Shown here: piece by piece, positions 1 to 9,796 of the stretch | Layout: every line of letters begins with the position of its first letter | How positions within the stretch are numbered: position 1 is the first letter of the stretch | Assembly (NCBI GenBank): GCA_902538695.1 | Contig: CACBGC010000003.1 | Coordinates: 1 to 32,743 of the forward strand | Reading direction: 5' to 3' | Length of the DNA stretch: 32,743 nt | Source of the DNA: an uncultured Synechococcaceae cyanobacterium | GTDB lineage: Bacteria > Cyanobacteriota > Cyanobacteriia > PCC-6307 > Cyanobiaceae | Program-made: the position numbers and the translations under genes | The notes under the pieces: generated by a model | Database searches by the model: none | What the model was told of the DNA's origin: nothing | What the model saw: only the letters and a program-made list of their open reading frames with translations

Positions 1-564
1 ATTTAATTTCAAGAATCTTTTACAAGAAATTTCTCTCGAAAAATTGTCTAATGCTTCAGTAGATCCTGATAAAACAACCTGGGAAGAGCTATTATCATTA
101 GCAATCACAATATCATCAATTTTTTGTACTAAAAGATCCAGTTGATTTCTATCAAAACCAATTACTGCTGCCATAGATCCCTTCCCTGCATTGACCATTA
201 ATTGAGACCTTTTTTTTATTAGAGAAACACAATCCTCGAATGAAAAAACATCCGCACAATATAGTGCAGTTATTTCTCCTAAACTATGACCAGCAACATA
301 AGTTGGTTTTAATCCATTTTCTTTTAATGCATCTAATAAAATTGATTCAATTAAAAAAAGACAAATTTGTGTATTTCTTGTGTTATTTAAATCAACAAGA
401 GGATTTGTTGGTTCAGTATTTAACTCACAAATTTCAAATAAATTCCTCTCAAATATCTCAGATGCATAACTAAACCTCTCTTTTGTATTGGGCAAATTTT
501 CAATTTGCTTTGCCATTCCAATTTTTTGCGAACCCTGTCCAGGGAATACCCATGCAACTGTCAT
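1..564 (-). CDS. fabD: Malonyl CoA-acyl carrier protein transacylase, 3' part truncated by window edge
   Basis: Reverse-strand translation from ATG at 564: MTVAWVFPGQGSQKIGMAKQ... with GQGSQ and GHSLGE motifs; runs off the left edge. Absent from the ORF track because it is incomplete. Confidence 0.93.
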   Translation of the reverse strand, partial: MTVAWVFPGQGSQKIGMAKQIENLPNTKERFSYASEIFERNLFEICELNTEPTNPLVDLNNTRNTQICLFLIESILLDALKENGLKPTYVAGHSLGEITALYCADVFSFEDCVSLIKKRSQLMVNAGKGSMAAVIGFDRNQLDLLVQKIDDIVIANDNSSSQVVLSGSTEALDNFSREISCKRFLKLN

Positions 565-579
565 AATGCTCCTTTTTTT

Positions 580-1587
580 TTAACCCCATTTAATGAGGGC
601 TGCACCCCAACTTAACCCAGCACCAAAACCACTTGTAGCAATAATATCATTTTGTTTAATTCTATTATTTCTAATAGCCTCGTCCATCACTAGTGGAATT
701 GTTGCTGCTGAAGTATTACCATATTTTTCTAAATTACTAAGAATTTTTTCTCCAGGAATTTTCAACCTGTCTCCTACGGAATCCAATATCCTTTGGTTAG
801 CTTGATGTAATACAAGCCAATCAACTTCGTCGGAAGTATAATTCATTTTTTTAAACAACTTTTTTAAAATTTTTGGAACTTCTCGAACTGCAAATTTATA
901 CACTTCCTGACCATTCATCTGAATTGGAGAAAAAGCTCCACTTAAAAAATCAATGTTATCAATTATTGAATCCTTATTATTTTTGGATGAAAGATTAAGA
1001 AAAGAACCCCTTTCTCCATCAGTTCTCATATCAAAACCAATTAAATTATCGAATTCGTGGGTGGCTTCAATTGCTAATGCACCTGCGCCATCTCCAAAAA
1101 GGATACAACTTCTTCTATCATTCCAATCAACAAAGCTTGAAAGTTGATCTGCTCCTATAACAATAGCCCTTTTAAAACTACCACCTTTTAAAAATTGTGA
1201 GGCTGTAATTAAGGCAAATAAGAAACCACTACATGCTGCAGTTAAATCAAAAGCTACTGCATTAGCTGCCCCTAATTTAGCTTGAACTGATGGCGCTGAT
1301 CCAAATAAATCATGGGGAGTAGAAGTAGCTAAAACAATCAAATCAATCGTTTCTATATCCCAATTAGCCATTTTAATAGCATTTAGAGCCGCCTTATAAC
1401 CCATCTCAGTAACATTATCTCCTAAACTTGAGATTCTTCTCTCAGAAATGCCAGTTCTAGATTGTATCCATTCATTGCTTGTATCAACCTTTTGACTAAT
1501 TTTTTGATTGGTTAGAATTTGATCAGGTACATAACTTCCGCTTCCCTTGAATGATAATCCAATCTGATTAAAATTTATTCCTTCCAA
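580..1587 (-). CDS. fabH: 3-oxoacyl-ACP synthase III
   Basis: 335 aa; DLTAACSGFLFAL active-site Cys region, WLVLHQANQRI and GNTSAATIP motifs. Confidence 0.96.
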   Translation of the reverse strand: MEGINFNQIGLSFKGSGSYVPDQILTNQKISQKVDTSNEWIQSRTGISERRISSLGDNVTEMGYKAALNAIKMANWDIETIDLIVLATSTPHDLFGSAPSVQAKLGAANAVAFDLTAACSGFLFALITASQFLKGGSFKRAIVIGADQLSSFVDWNDRRSCILFGDGAGALAIEATHEFDNLIGFDMRTDGERGSFLNLSSKNNKDSIIDNIDFLSGAFSPIQMNGQEVYKFAVREVPKILKKLFKKMNYTSDEVDWLVLHQANQRILDSVGDRLKIPGEKILSNLEKYGNTSAATIPLVMDEAIRNNRIKQNDIIATSGFGAGLSWGAALIKWG

Positions 1588-1641
1588 AAGAGTTTTTTTA
1601 GTTACTTATATTAGTCAAACATAAATTTGACTCAATATGTT

Positions 1642-3048
1642 TTATGAATTTAAAACTTGAAGCTTTTGCAGTTGATTTAAATTGTCCATAACACCATGAT
1701 TCACTGCAGAGTGAGCCAAGCGAAGAGCACTAACTACTGATAAAGATTTGCTACTTCCATGACCAATAACACAAATACCATTCACCCCAAGTAATAAAGC
1801 TCCTCCATGTTCGGCATGATCTAACCTTTTCTTAATTCTGAGTAGATTACTTCTTAAAAAAGCTGAACCAACTTTCCCCCGCCTTCCTCGTGGCAGCTCA
1901 GATCTCAAAATATCTAATAAAACTCCTCCCACAGATTCAAGAAATTTCAATAATATATTTCCAGTAAATCCATCACAGACTACTACGTCGAAGCTACCTG
2001 ATAATACATCTCGCCCTTCACAATTACCTCCAAAATCAAAACTTTTTTCAGAAGATAATAATTGAAATGTTTTTAGGGATAAATCATTACCTTTGCATTC
2101 TTCTTCTCCAATATTTAAAAGGCCTATTCTTGGTTTTTTTACTTGTAAGACATCTTTTGCATAAATGTTACCTAGAAGAGCAAATTGATGTAGATAAGAT
2201 GGCTTACAATCAGTATTTGCACCAACATCTAAAACTAATACAGGGCGAGTTTGATCCCTTGTTGGAAATAATGCTCCTATGGCTGGTCTATCAATGCCTT
2301 TCAATCTTCCAATTCTAAATATGGCAGAAGCCATCATGGCGCCTGAATTACCAGCTGAGTAGACAGCTTCAGCTTTATTATTTCTCACTAAATCCATTGC
2401 AACGTTTATGCTTGCATTTTTCCTTTTTCTGACTGCAGTAGCTTCTTCATTCATCCCAATAGGCTCTCCACTATCAATTAATTCAAGACGATTATTATTA
2501 ATTTCATTTTCTAATAATTCTGCTATGCCAGTTTTTTCTGCTACATCTTTAACTTTGTCAATTTTGCCGACAAACTTTATATTTATTGGGAATCTACTTA
2601 TTGCTTCGAGGCAACCTTCAAGAATTGGGCCGGGAGCATAATCTCCACCCATACCATCAACTGCGATCCAAATTCTTTTAGATTGAATGTCTTCGACCTT
2701 ATCTAAAATATTATCGCTATTTTGTAATCTTTTTAATGGGTCAAAAACTAATGGCTGTAATGTATTTTTCGCTATTGAGCTAGCATTTGAAACAACACTG
2801 CTGGCAGTATTCACAACAGATTCAGCACTTGAAACAACATTACCTGCAACATTACTAGCAACATTACTAGCAGTGGTCACAACAGAACCAGCACCAGAAA
2901 CCACATTACCCGCAACATTACTAGCCGTTGCCGCAGAACTAGCAGCAGTATCTACTATTGAAGTGACAGCCGAATTTCTTTTGTACCAAATAACTAATCT
3001 TCTAATAGCTCTGGGCTTGTTAATTTTTTGCGCTGTTTCTTTCCCCAT
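1642..3048 (-). CDS. plsX: Phosphate acyltransferase PlsX with a long repetitive N-terminal extension
   Basis: Canonical PlsX starts around residue 125 (RIWIAVDGMGGDYAPGPILEG); GNSGAMMA, PAIGALFPT, VLVLDVGANTDCKP, VCDGFTGNI, HAEHGGALLLGVNG motifs. Residues 1-124 are extra. Confidence 0.95.
   Translation of the reverse strand: MGKETAQKINKPRAIRRLVIWYKRNSAVTSIVDTAASSAATASNVAGNVVSGAGSVVTTASNVASNVAGNVVSSAESVVNTASSVVSNASSIAKNTLQPLVFDPLKRLQNSDNILDKVEDIQSKRIWIAVDGMGGDYAPGPILEGCLEAISRFPINIKFVGKIDKVKDVAEKTGIAELLENEINNNRLELIDSGEPIGMNEEATAVRKRKNASINVAMDLVRNNKAEAVYSAGNSGAMMASAIFRIGRLKGIDRPAIGALFPTRDQTRPVLVLDVGANTDCKPSYLHQFALLGNIYAKDVLQVKKPRIGLLNIGEEECKGNDLSLKTFQLLSSEKSFDFGGNCEGRDVLSGSFDVVVCDGFTGNILLKFLESVGGVLLDILRSELPRGRRGKVGSAFLRSNLLRIKKRLDHAEHGGALLLGVNGICVIGHGSSKSLSVVSALRLAHSAVNHGVMDNLNQLQKLQVLNS
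2764..2949 (-). repeat. Degenerate 11/22-aa (33/66-bp) tandem repeats coding the PlsX N-terminal extension
   Basis: VAGNVVSGAGSVVTTASNVASN followed by VAGNVVSSAESVVNTASSVVSN: two aligned 22-residue units, each made of two 11-mers; nearby TAASSAATASN and ASSIAKN look like decayed copies. Confidence 0.85.
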
Positions 3049-3795
3049 TTATTTACCATCAAAAGGAGCAATATCAACAATTCGTTGGAAAAGATATCCT
3101 GTACCCCTTGCTGTCAAAATTAATTCAGGATTTGCTGGATCAGCCTCAAGTTTTGATCTTAATCTTGATATATGAACATCCACGACTCTCGTGTCTACAT
3201 GTCTCTCGGGGGTATATCCCCAAACTTCTTTCAAAATTTCTCCTCTACTAAATGGCTCTCCTGACCTACTTACCAAAAGCTCTAAGAGACTAAATTCCAT
3301 TCCAGTTAATCTTATTCTCTCATCGCTTTTAAAAACTTGTCTTCGATTTGTATCAATTTTTATATCCGTCACCAAAATTAATCCTGAATTAGGCATTCCA
3401 GGAATTTGTTCTTTGTCGATTCTTCTAAGAACACACCTTATTCTAGCTTCTAATTCCTTTGGGCTGAATGGTTTTACTACATAATCATCAGCCCCCAATT
3501 CTAAACCTGTTATCCTATCTGCGACATCTCCTAATGCAGTTAACATAACAATTGGAACATCAGAATCTTTCCTTAATTCTTGACAAACTCCATAACCATC
3601 TAACTTTGGCATCATGACGTCAAGCACTACTAAATCAGGTTCATAATCCTTAAATAACTTTAGTGCTTCTTTACCATCACTTGCAGTTACAACTTTGTAG
3701 CCAATCATGGAGAGACGTGTCTCCAGAATTCTTCTAATACTTGCCTCGTCATCTGCGACAAGTATAGTTTCTTTAGTTTGACTAGATAGAGCCAT
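3049..3795 (-). CDS. rpaB: OmpR-family response regulator RpaB (Ycf27-like)
   Basis: Receiver domain (DDE...VVLDVMMPKLDGYGV...KPF) plus winged helix (HVDTRVVDVHISRLRSKLE...ARGTGYLF); matches remembered RpaB/Ycf27 sequence. Confidence 0.9.
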   Translation of the reverse strand: MALSSQTKETILVADDEASIRRILETRLSMIGYKVVTASDGKEALKLFKDYEPDLVVLDVMMPKLDGYGVCQELRKDSDVPIVMLTALGDVADRITGLELGADDYVVKPFSPKELEARIRCVLRRIDKEQIPGMPNSGLILVTDIKIDTNRRQVFKSDERIRLTGMEFSLLELLVSRSGEPFSRGEILKEVWGYTPERHVDTRVVDVHISRLRSKLEADPANPELILTARGTGYLFQRIVDIAPFDGK

Positions 3796-3902
3796 TTGTT
3801 TCTATTAGCTAATCAGTAAGAGAATTTATTATTAACCTAATCTAACTTGTAGAGGGGCAATATCCCAAACATTCTAGTTCCCTTACTTCATTCAGAAACT
3901 TA

Positions 3903-5255
3903 ATGTCTAGCAAATTATCGACTTTTATTTGTCAGAATTGCGGATCTGAAACTTCTCAATACTTTGGAAAATGCCTTAATTGCAACTCATGGAATTCCAT
4001 TGTTGAAGAAATAAAAAGTAAGAACTCTAAATATCAAGAGAAAAAAAATAGTAAAAAATCTATACCGTTTCATGAGATCTCATCAAAAAAAATATCAAGA
4101 TTTTCGAGTGGTTTTAGGGAATTCGATCGAGTTCTTGGAGGTGGAATTGTACCTGGATCTATTGTTTTACTCGGAGGAGAACCAGGTATAGGTAAAAGCA
4201 CATTAGTTCTTCAATCAGCAGGGAAAATATCTCTCAATGAAAAAGTGTTATACATAACTGCAGAAGAATCTCTAGAACAAGTAAAAATTAGATGGGAAAG
4301 ATTAAATCAAAACAGTATTGATTTAAAAATTTTTGCAGAAACTAATTTATCTCTAATTATTGAAGAGATCAAACTTGTCAATCCAAGTTTCGCAATTATT
4401 GATAGTATTCAGGCCATCCATAATCATGAAATGCAAAGTTCTCCAGGATCTGTTTCTCAAGTTAGGGAATGTTCTTCTGAGTTGCAAAATCTAGCCAAAG
4501 ATAATAATATCGCGCTTCTAATAATTGGTCATGTAACCAAAGATGGTGCTTTAGCTGGCCCTAAAACTCTAGAACATTTAGTTGATACAGTAATAAACTT
4601 TGAAGGAGATAAGATTTCATCTCATAGATTACTAAGAAGTATAAAAAATCGATTTGGATCGACCTTTGAAATTGGAATTTTTGAAATGCTTGAAGAGGGT
4701 TTACGTGAGATAAAAAACCCAAGTTCAATTTTTACAAATAAAGAAAATATTTCAGGTGTAACAACTACGATTACAAATGAAGGGACTCGACCATTAGCAG
4801 TTGATATACAAGCACTGGTAAATAAAACTTTCTACAGTAACCCAAGACGAACTACGACTGGAATTAGCATAAATAGATTACATCAAATTCTTGCTGTCAT
4901 TGAAAAACACGTAGGGATAAAATTATCTGAGTTTGATTGTTATGTAGCTACTGGTGGAGGTTTTGAAATTAATGATCCCTCATCTGACTTAGGTGTAGCA
5001 ATATCAATTTTATCGAGTTTGAAAAATATTCCTCCTTTGGCTAGTACCTCATTTATTGGGGAATTGGGTTTGAGCGGCCAAGTTAGAAAATCGAATAACC
5101 TCCGGATAAAGATAGAAGAAGCTGTAAGACTAGGAATTAAAAATATCGTAGTGCCAAAACTAGAAGAGGAACTAAATAATAATTTTCAAAAATTAATAAA
5201 TATTAAAGAGATATCCAATATTAAAGAAGCAGTTGATTATTCTTTATCAAAATAA
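3903..5255 (+). CDS. radA: DNA repair protein RadA/Sms
   Basis: N-terminal C4 zinc motif (CQNCGSETSQYFGKCLNCNSW), Walker A GGEPGIGKST, KNRFG motif, Lon-like C-terminal domain. Confidence 0.97.
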   Translation: MSSKLSTFICQNCGSETSQYFGKCLNCNSWNSIVEEIKSKNSKYQEKKNSKKSIPFHEISSKKISRFSSGFREFDRVLGGGIVPGSIVLLGGEPGIGKSTLVLQSAGKISLNEKVLYITAEESLEQVKIRWERLNQNSIDLKIFAETNLSLIIEEIKLVNPSFAIIDSIQAIHNHEMQSSPGSVSQVRECSSELQNLAKDNNIALLIIGHVTKDGALAGPKTLEHLVDTVINFEGDKISSHRLLRSIKNRFGSTFEIGIFEMLEEGLREIKNPSSIFTNKENISGVTTTITNEGTRPLAVDIQALVNKTFYSNPRRTTTGISINRLHQILAVIEKHVGIKLSEFDCYVATGGGFEINDPSSDLGVAISILSSLKNIPPLASTSFIGELGLSGQVRKSNNLRIKIEEAVRLGIKNIVVPKLEEELNNNFQKLINIKEISNIKEAVDYSLSK

Positions 5256-5259
5256 AAAA

Positions 5260-5781
5260 TCAAAGGTACATATCAATTGAGCTTCTGCCTGAGTTTTTCA
5301 ACCAATTCTCAATATCTAGATACCCACCTGGATATAACCTAACTGCTTTAGACCAGACTTCAGCAGCTTTATCAAACCAAATATCTCTCTGATCTAAATC
5401 ACCATTTTGCTCAGCATATCTTCCCCTTTTCTCATAAATTAAACCTATATTTTTGAGGCATGATGGCTGTTTGGGATTTTCTACTAGTGCTTTTTCATAA
5501 GTTTCAATAGACAAATCCTCTTCTCCATTACTCATATATATTATTGCCATATTTTTTAAAGTCTCACCCCTATCAATTTTATTTTCTTCAAGCAATAAAC
5601 TCTCTTTGTAATACTCTAATGCTTCCGAATAATCCCCATTATTTTGTGCGGCTAAGCCATCTCTGTAATAGATATATGCCTTTTTTTCTTTCTCTGCAAT
5701 AGGCATTATTTTTACAATAGATTCAGCAATTACAGTAAAAGCTTTATCAATAAAATTGTCTCTGTTTTGATTACTAGGCAC
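5260..5781 (-). CDS. ycf3: Photosystem I assembly protein Ycf3 (TPR protein)
   Basis: [58 protein letters not shown] matches Ycf3 N-terminus; TPR repeats. Confidence 0.96.
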   Translation of the reverse strand: MPSNQNRDNFIDKAFTVIAESIVKIMPIAEKEKKAYIYYRDGLAAQNNGDYSEALEYYKESLLLEENKIDRGETLKNMAIIYMSNGEEDLSIETYEKALVENPKQPSCLKNIGLIYEKRGRYAEQNGDLDQRDIWFDKAAEVWSKAVRLYPGGYLDIENWLKNSGRSSIDMYL

Positions 5782-5893
5782 TGCTCTAAAACTAATAAAA
5801 TTAATATAGTAATTTAAAAAATAACTATTTAAAAAGTCTATTACATTTATTATTATAATTAAAAAATAGGCAGAGCATTAATTTGCTTCAATC

Positions 5894-8197
5894 GTGAAAA
5901 ATATGGAAAGCATTCAATTAAGCATTACAGGAATGAAGTGCGGAGGTTGTGTTAGCACTGTCGAAAAAATATTAAAAAATTCTGATGGTATTGAAAATGT
6001 TTCTGTTAACTTACTAACTGAAAGTGCATATTTTGAAATTACCCAGAAGCAGATAGAACTAGAAGCAGTTCTCGAGAATCTAAAAGAAAATGGTTTCCCA
6101 TCAAAGATTTACATAAATGATTTTTCAAAAAAAATAAATAAGGCAGAATTAGAAAAAAAAAAGAGCTGGAATAATCAATGGAAAAAACTAACTTTTGCTT
6201 TATTACTTTTATTATTTTCAGGTTTAGGTCATCTAGCAGAAGGAAGATATATAAATTTTCCGATATTAGGTAATATATTTTTTCACGCTTCATTAGCAAC
6301 ATTAGCTCTTTTCTTTCCTGGCAGAGGAATAATTATTAATGGTTTTAAATCATTTATTAAGAACCGTCCTAATATGGATTCTCTAGTAGCTCTTGGAGTA
6401 ACTAGCGCATATGTAACAAGTCTTCTATCCTTAATATTTCCTGCCACTGGTTTTCCTTGTTTTTTTAATGAACCAGTTATGCTGTTAGGCTTCATATTGA
6501 TTGGGCGTTTCTTAGAGGAAAGAGCAAGATACCAAACTGGTTCATCTATTGGAGAGTTATTAGATCTTCAACCTGAAATGGCGAATATCTACACAGAAGA
6601 TAATCAAATAAAATCAATAAGAGTAAACACTTTAAAACCAAATCAAGAGATTCAAGTTTTTGCTGGAGACAGGGTGCCTGCTGACTGCATTGTTACTCAA
6701 GGTAATTCATATATTGATGTTTCACATATCACTGGAGAATCCAAACCTATCGAGGTAAAAGAAGGCGAAAATCTATCTAGTGGGTCTTTAAATCTTAATT
6801 CAACTCTTAGACTTAAAGTACAAAAGGTCGGGGGGGATTCTTCTCTTGCGCAACTAGTAAATCTTATTGAGTCTGTAAACGCTAGAAAACCACGCATTCA
6901 AAGAATTGCCGATGAAATTGCAGGCAAATTTACTTACTTTGTCCTTATTTTTGCTACCTTAACTTTCTTCTTTTGGTGGAAGGGGGCAAGAAACATTTGG
7001 CCAGATTTATTAAGTCATAATCATCAACTCATAACTCACTCAAGCCATACACTTCATAGTTCGCTTGGTAGTAATGCTGAGAATTTTCTTAGTTTAGCAA
7101 TACAATTGTCAATTGCTGTTTTAGTAATAGCTTGTCCTTGTGCATTAGGTTTAGCCACCCCAACTGTAATAACTGTCGCATCAGGTAAAGCAGCAAAAAA
7201 GGGCGTTTTATTTAAAGGCGGGGATAAAATAGAGATGGCTTCAAAAATTAATCACATTATTTTTGACAAGACAGGTACATTAACAAAAGGTAAGCCATTC
7301 ATCGTTGATTATAAAAATTATGATGATCATTCTTTTTTATTAAGAATAGCTGCCAGCTTAGAAAAGGAAAGCAGACATCCAATAGCAGATGCGTTAATTC
7401 AAGAAGCAAAAAAACAAAATTTAAGTTTATTTCCAATAAAAAAAATTATCACTCATTCAGGCCGAGGTATTTCTGGAGAACTTGATTCAATTGATGGACT
7501 TATTAATATTGGAAATATTGAATGGCTACTAAGTAAAGGAACAATCATTGATAGTGATGCAAAAAAAGTAATTGAAAATGAAGAGACACAAACGAACACT
7601 ATTATTGGAGTAAGTATAAAAGATAAGTTATTAGGCTTTATCTTCCTAGGAGATTTACTCAGAGATGATTCAATTAAAACAGTGCAAAATTTAAGAAAAA
7701 ACAAATTTAAAATTAATATTTTAAGTGGAGATAGGAAACAAACAGTTTTAGCTTTAGCAAAAAAAATTGGTTTTAAAGAAAGTGAAGTCAAATGGGATCT
7801 TCTTCCTGAAATGAAGCTAAAGACTATAGAAAATTTAAAAATTGATAATAAAGTAGCAATGATTGGTGATGGTATTAATGATGTCCCAGCCTTAGCATCT
7901 TCAGACTTAGGAATTGCGGTGGGGTCAGGAACTCAAATAGCCAAGGCAAATGCAGATGTAGTATTGATGGGAGATCAACTAAATGGATTACCCTACGCTT
8001 TAAATCTTGCCAAAAAAACGATAAGAAAAATAAAGCAAAATCTAACATGGGCTTTTGGTTACAACTTACTAGCTATACCTTTAGCAGCCGGCATTTTATT
8101 CCCTAAATACGGTATTCTTCTTACTCCCTCAATAGCAGCATTATTGATGGCTATTAGCTCTATTACAGTTGTAATTAATGCTTTATCTTTGGATTAA
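5894..8197 (+). CDS. Cu+-type P1B-ATPase with one N-terminal HMA domain
   Basis: GMKCGGCV HMA motif, CPCALGLATP, DKTGTLTKG, GDGINDVPAL, FGYNLLAIPLAAG and MAISS transmembrane signatures. GTG start at 5894; ATG at 5903 is an alternative. Confidence 0.93.
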   Translation: MKNMESIQLSITGMKCGGCVSTVEKILKNSDGIENVSVNLLTESAYFEITQKQIELEAVLENLKENGFPSKIYINDFSKKINKAELEKKKSWNNQWKKLTFALLLLLFSGLGHLAEGRYINFPILGNIFFHASLATLALFFPGRGIIINGFKSFIKNRPNMDSLVALGVTSAYVTSLLSLIFPATGFPCFFNEPVMLLGFILIGRFLEERARYQTGSSIGELLDLQPEMANIYTEDNQIKSIRVNTLKPNQEIQVFAGDRVPADCIVTQGNSYIDVSHITGESKPIEVKEGENLSSGSLNLNSTLRLKVQKVGGDSSLAQLVNLIESVNARKPRIQRIADEIAGKFTYFVLIFATLTFFFWWKGARNIWPDLLSHNHQLITHSSHTLHSSLGSNAENFLSLAIQLSIAVLVIACPCALGLATPTVITVASGKAAKKGVLFKGGDKIEMASKINHIIFDKTGTLTKGKPFIVDYKNYDDHSFLLRIAASLEKESRHPIADALIQEAKKQNLSLFPIKKIITHSGRGISGELDSIDGLINIGNIEWLLSKGTIIDSDAKKVIENEETQTNTIIGVSIKDKLLGFIFLGDLLRDDSIKTVQNLRKNKFKINILSGDRKQTVLALAKKIGFKESEVKWDLLPEMKLKTIENLKIDNKVAMIGDGINDVPALASSDLGIAVGSGTQIAKANADVVLMGDQLNGLPYALNLAKKTIRKIKQNLTWAFGYNLLAIPLAAGILFPKYGILLTPSIAALLMAISSITVVINALSLD

Positions 8198-8839
8198 ATG
8201 AAAGGAAAATTTATCGTTATTGAGGGTATTGATGGATGTGGTAAGACTACCCAAATAGATGAACTATCTAAATGGCTTCCTAATAGTGGTCTAATAAAGA
8301 AAGGGTCTAAATTAATCACAACTAGAGAACCTGGGGGCAGTCTTTTAGGAAAAAAACTTAGAGAACTGATTCTTGATAATAATGATAATAACAAACCTTC
8401 ATCTCTTGCAGAATTATTGCTTTATTCAGCAGATAGAGCTGAACATGTTTCCAAAATTATTTCACCTGCTTTAAATAACAATGATTGGGTAATAAGTGAT
8501 AGATTTTCTGATTCCACACTGGCTTATCAAGGTTATGGAAGAAATATAAATTTAGAAATAATTAAAAATATTGAATCTTTTGTTTGTCAAGGAGTATCTC
8601 CAGATCTCACTTTCTTCTTAGAAATTTCTCCAGAAGAGAGCTTATTCCGAAGAAAAAATGAAATTCCAGACAGAATAGAATCAGAAGGTATTAGATTTTT
8701 AGAAAAAGTAAATGAAGGCTTCAAACTAATTGCCAAACAAAAAAACTGGAAAGTAATATCTGCTTCACAAAATATTAAAACTATTTCTAATCAAATTAAA
8801 GAGACTTTGCTAAACAATTTTTCTAAAAAAAATGATTGA
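8198..8839 (+). CDS. tmk: Thymidylate kinase
   Basis: [20 protein letters not shown]-loop, [24 protein letters not shown] motifs. Confidence 0.96.
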   Translation: MKGKFIVIEGIDGCGKTTQIDELSKWLPNSGLIKKGSKLITTREPGGSLLGKKLRELILDNNDNNKPSSLAELLLYSADRAEHVSKIISPALNNNDWVISDRFSDSTLAYQGYGRNINLEIIKNIESFVCQGVSPDLTFFLEISPEESLFRRKNEIPDRIESEGIRFLEKVNEGFKLIAKQKNWKVISASQNIKTISNQIKETLLNNFSKKND

Positions 8840-9794
8840 GTTTAAAAAAAATAATTTCTTCTTGAATGAAGAAGCCAATACCTTTCTTAAGAACATAATT
8901 AAAAACAAATCATTGGCTAATGGTTATATATTTTATGGTGCTGAAGGATTAGGCAAAAAGCAAACTGCTATTCAATTTATAAAAGAGATTTTCAAACAGT
9001 CTTCACCAAGCGAAAATGTTGAAGAGAGAATTACAAACAATAACCATCCTGATTTTTTAATTATTGAACCTGATTCTCTTTTTGTAACTAAAAGTTCAGG
9101 AAGTTCCGATCTTAAAAAAACAATAAAAAGTGGATCTGAGATTATTAAAATTGCTCAAATACGTAATATCAAAACTTTTCTTAGTCAAAAATCAATAAAC
9201 TCAGAAAAAAAAATTGTTTTAATTATTGATGCACACCTCTTAAACGAGGCAGCCTCAAATTGCCTTTTAAAAACCTTAGAAGAACCTAGTAACGGCATTT
9301 TTATTCTACTAACATCAAAATTAAACCTTCTCTTAGATACGATCATTTCAAGATGTCAAATAGTCAGATTTCGATCTTTTTCTAGTAAACAATTAAAGTC
9401 AATTTTGAAAGAATATTTAAATGCTTCGAAATTTAATATTAATACAAAATTAAAATTTGAAGATTTAATAAATGCTGCAAATGGATCTCCAAATCAATTA
9501 TTGAAAAATATTGAAATTTGGAATGATATTTCAGATGAAATAATAAGTAAATTGGATACTCCAATAAAAAATAGTCTAGATATATTAGAAATATCTAAAT
9601 TAATATCTGAAAAGTTAGAAATTTTTCAACAGATTTGTTTAGTAAATTTAATTCAAACAATTTGGTGGAGAAAAACAAAAAATATCGGTTTGGTTAAAAA
9701 ACTTGAAAATTTAAAATACCTCTTAAAAAAAAACATACAACCAAGGTTGGCATGGGAAATAACTTTTTTAAAAATTTCAATGGAAGATATATGA
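8832..9794 (+). CDS. holB: DNA polymerase III subunit delta'
   Basis: AAA+ clamp-loader features: [44 protein letters not shown]; overlaps tmk by 8 bp. Confidence 0.88.
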   Translation: MIEFKKNNFFLNEEANTFLKNIIKNKSLANGYIFYGAEGLGKKQTAIQFIKEIFKQSSPSENVEERITNNNHPDFLIIEPDSLFVTKSSGSSDLKKTIKSGSEIIKIAQIRNIKTFLSQKSINSEKKIVLIIDAHLLNEAASNCLLKTLEEPSNGIFILLTSKLNLLLDTIISRCQIVRFRSFSSKQLKSILKEYLNASKFNINTKLKFEDLINAANGSPNQLLKNIEIWNDISDEIISKLDTPIKNSLDILEISKLISEKLEIFQQICLVNLIQTIWWRKTKNIGLVKKLENLKYLLKKNIQPRLAWEITFLKISMEDI

Positions 9795-9796
9795 GA

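Noticed and set aside
240-473. 77-aa plus-strand ORF
   Set aside because: Antisense to fabD, whose GHSLGE region and continuous frame are clear; no recognisable domain.
2687-3175. 162-aa plus-strand ORF antisense to plsX/rpaB, rich in Thr/Ala/Leu
   Set aside because: It mirrors the low-complexity plsX repeat region, where antisense stops are depleted; the opposite strand has two confidently identified genes.
7453-7791. 112-aa minus-strand ORF inside the Cu-ATPase
   Set aside because: Shadow ORF opposite the well-conserved ATPase P/N domain; Ser/Leu/Phe-rich composition typical of antisense of coding AT-rich DNA.
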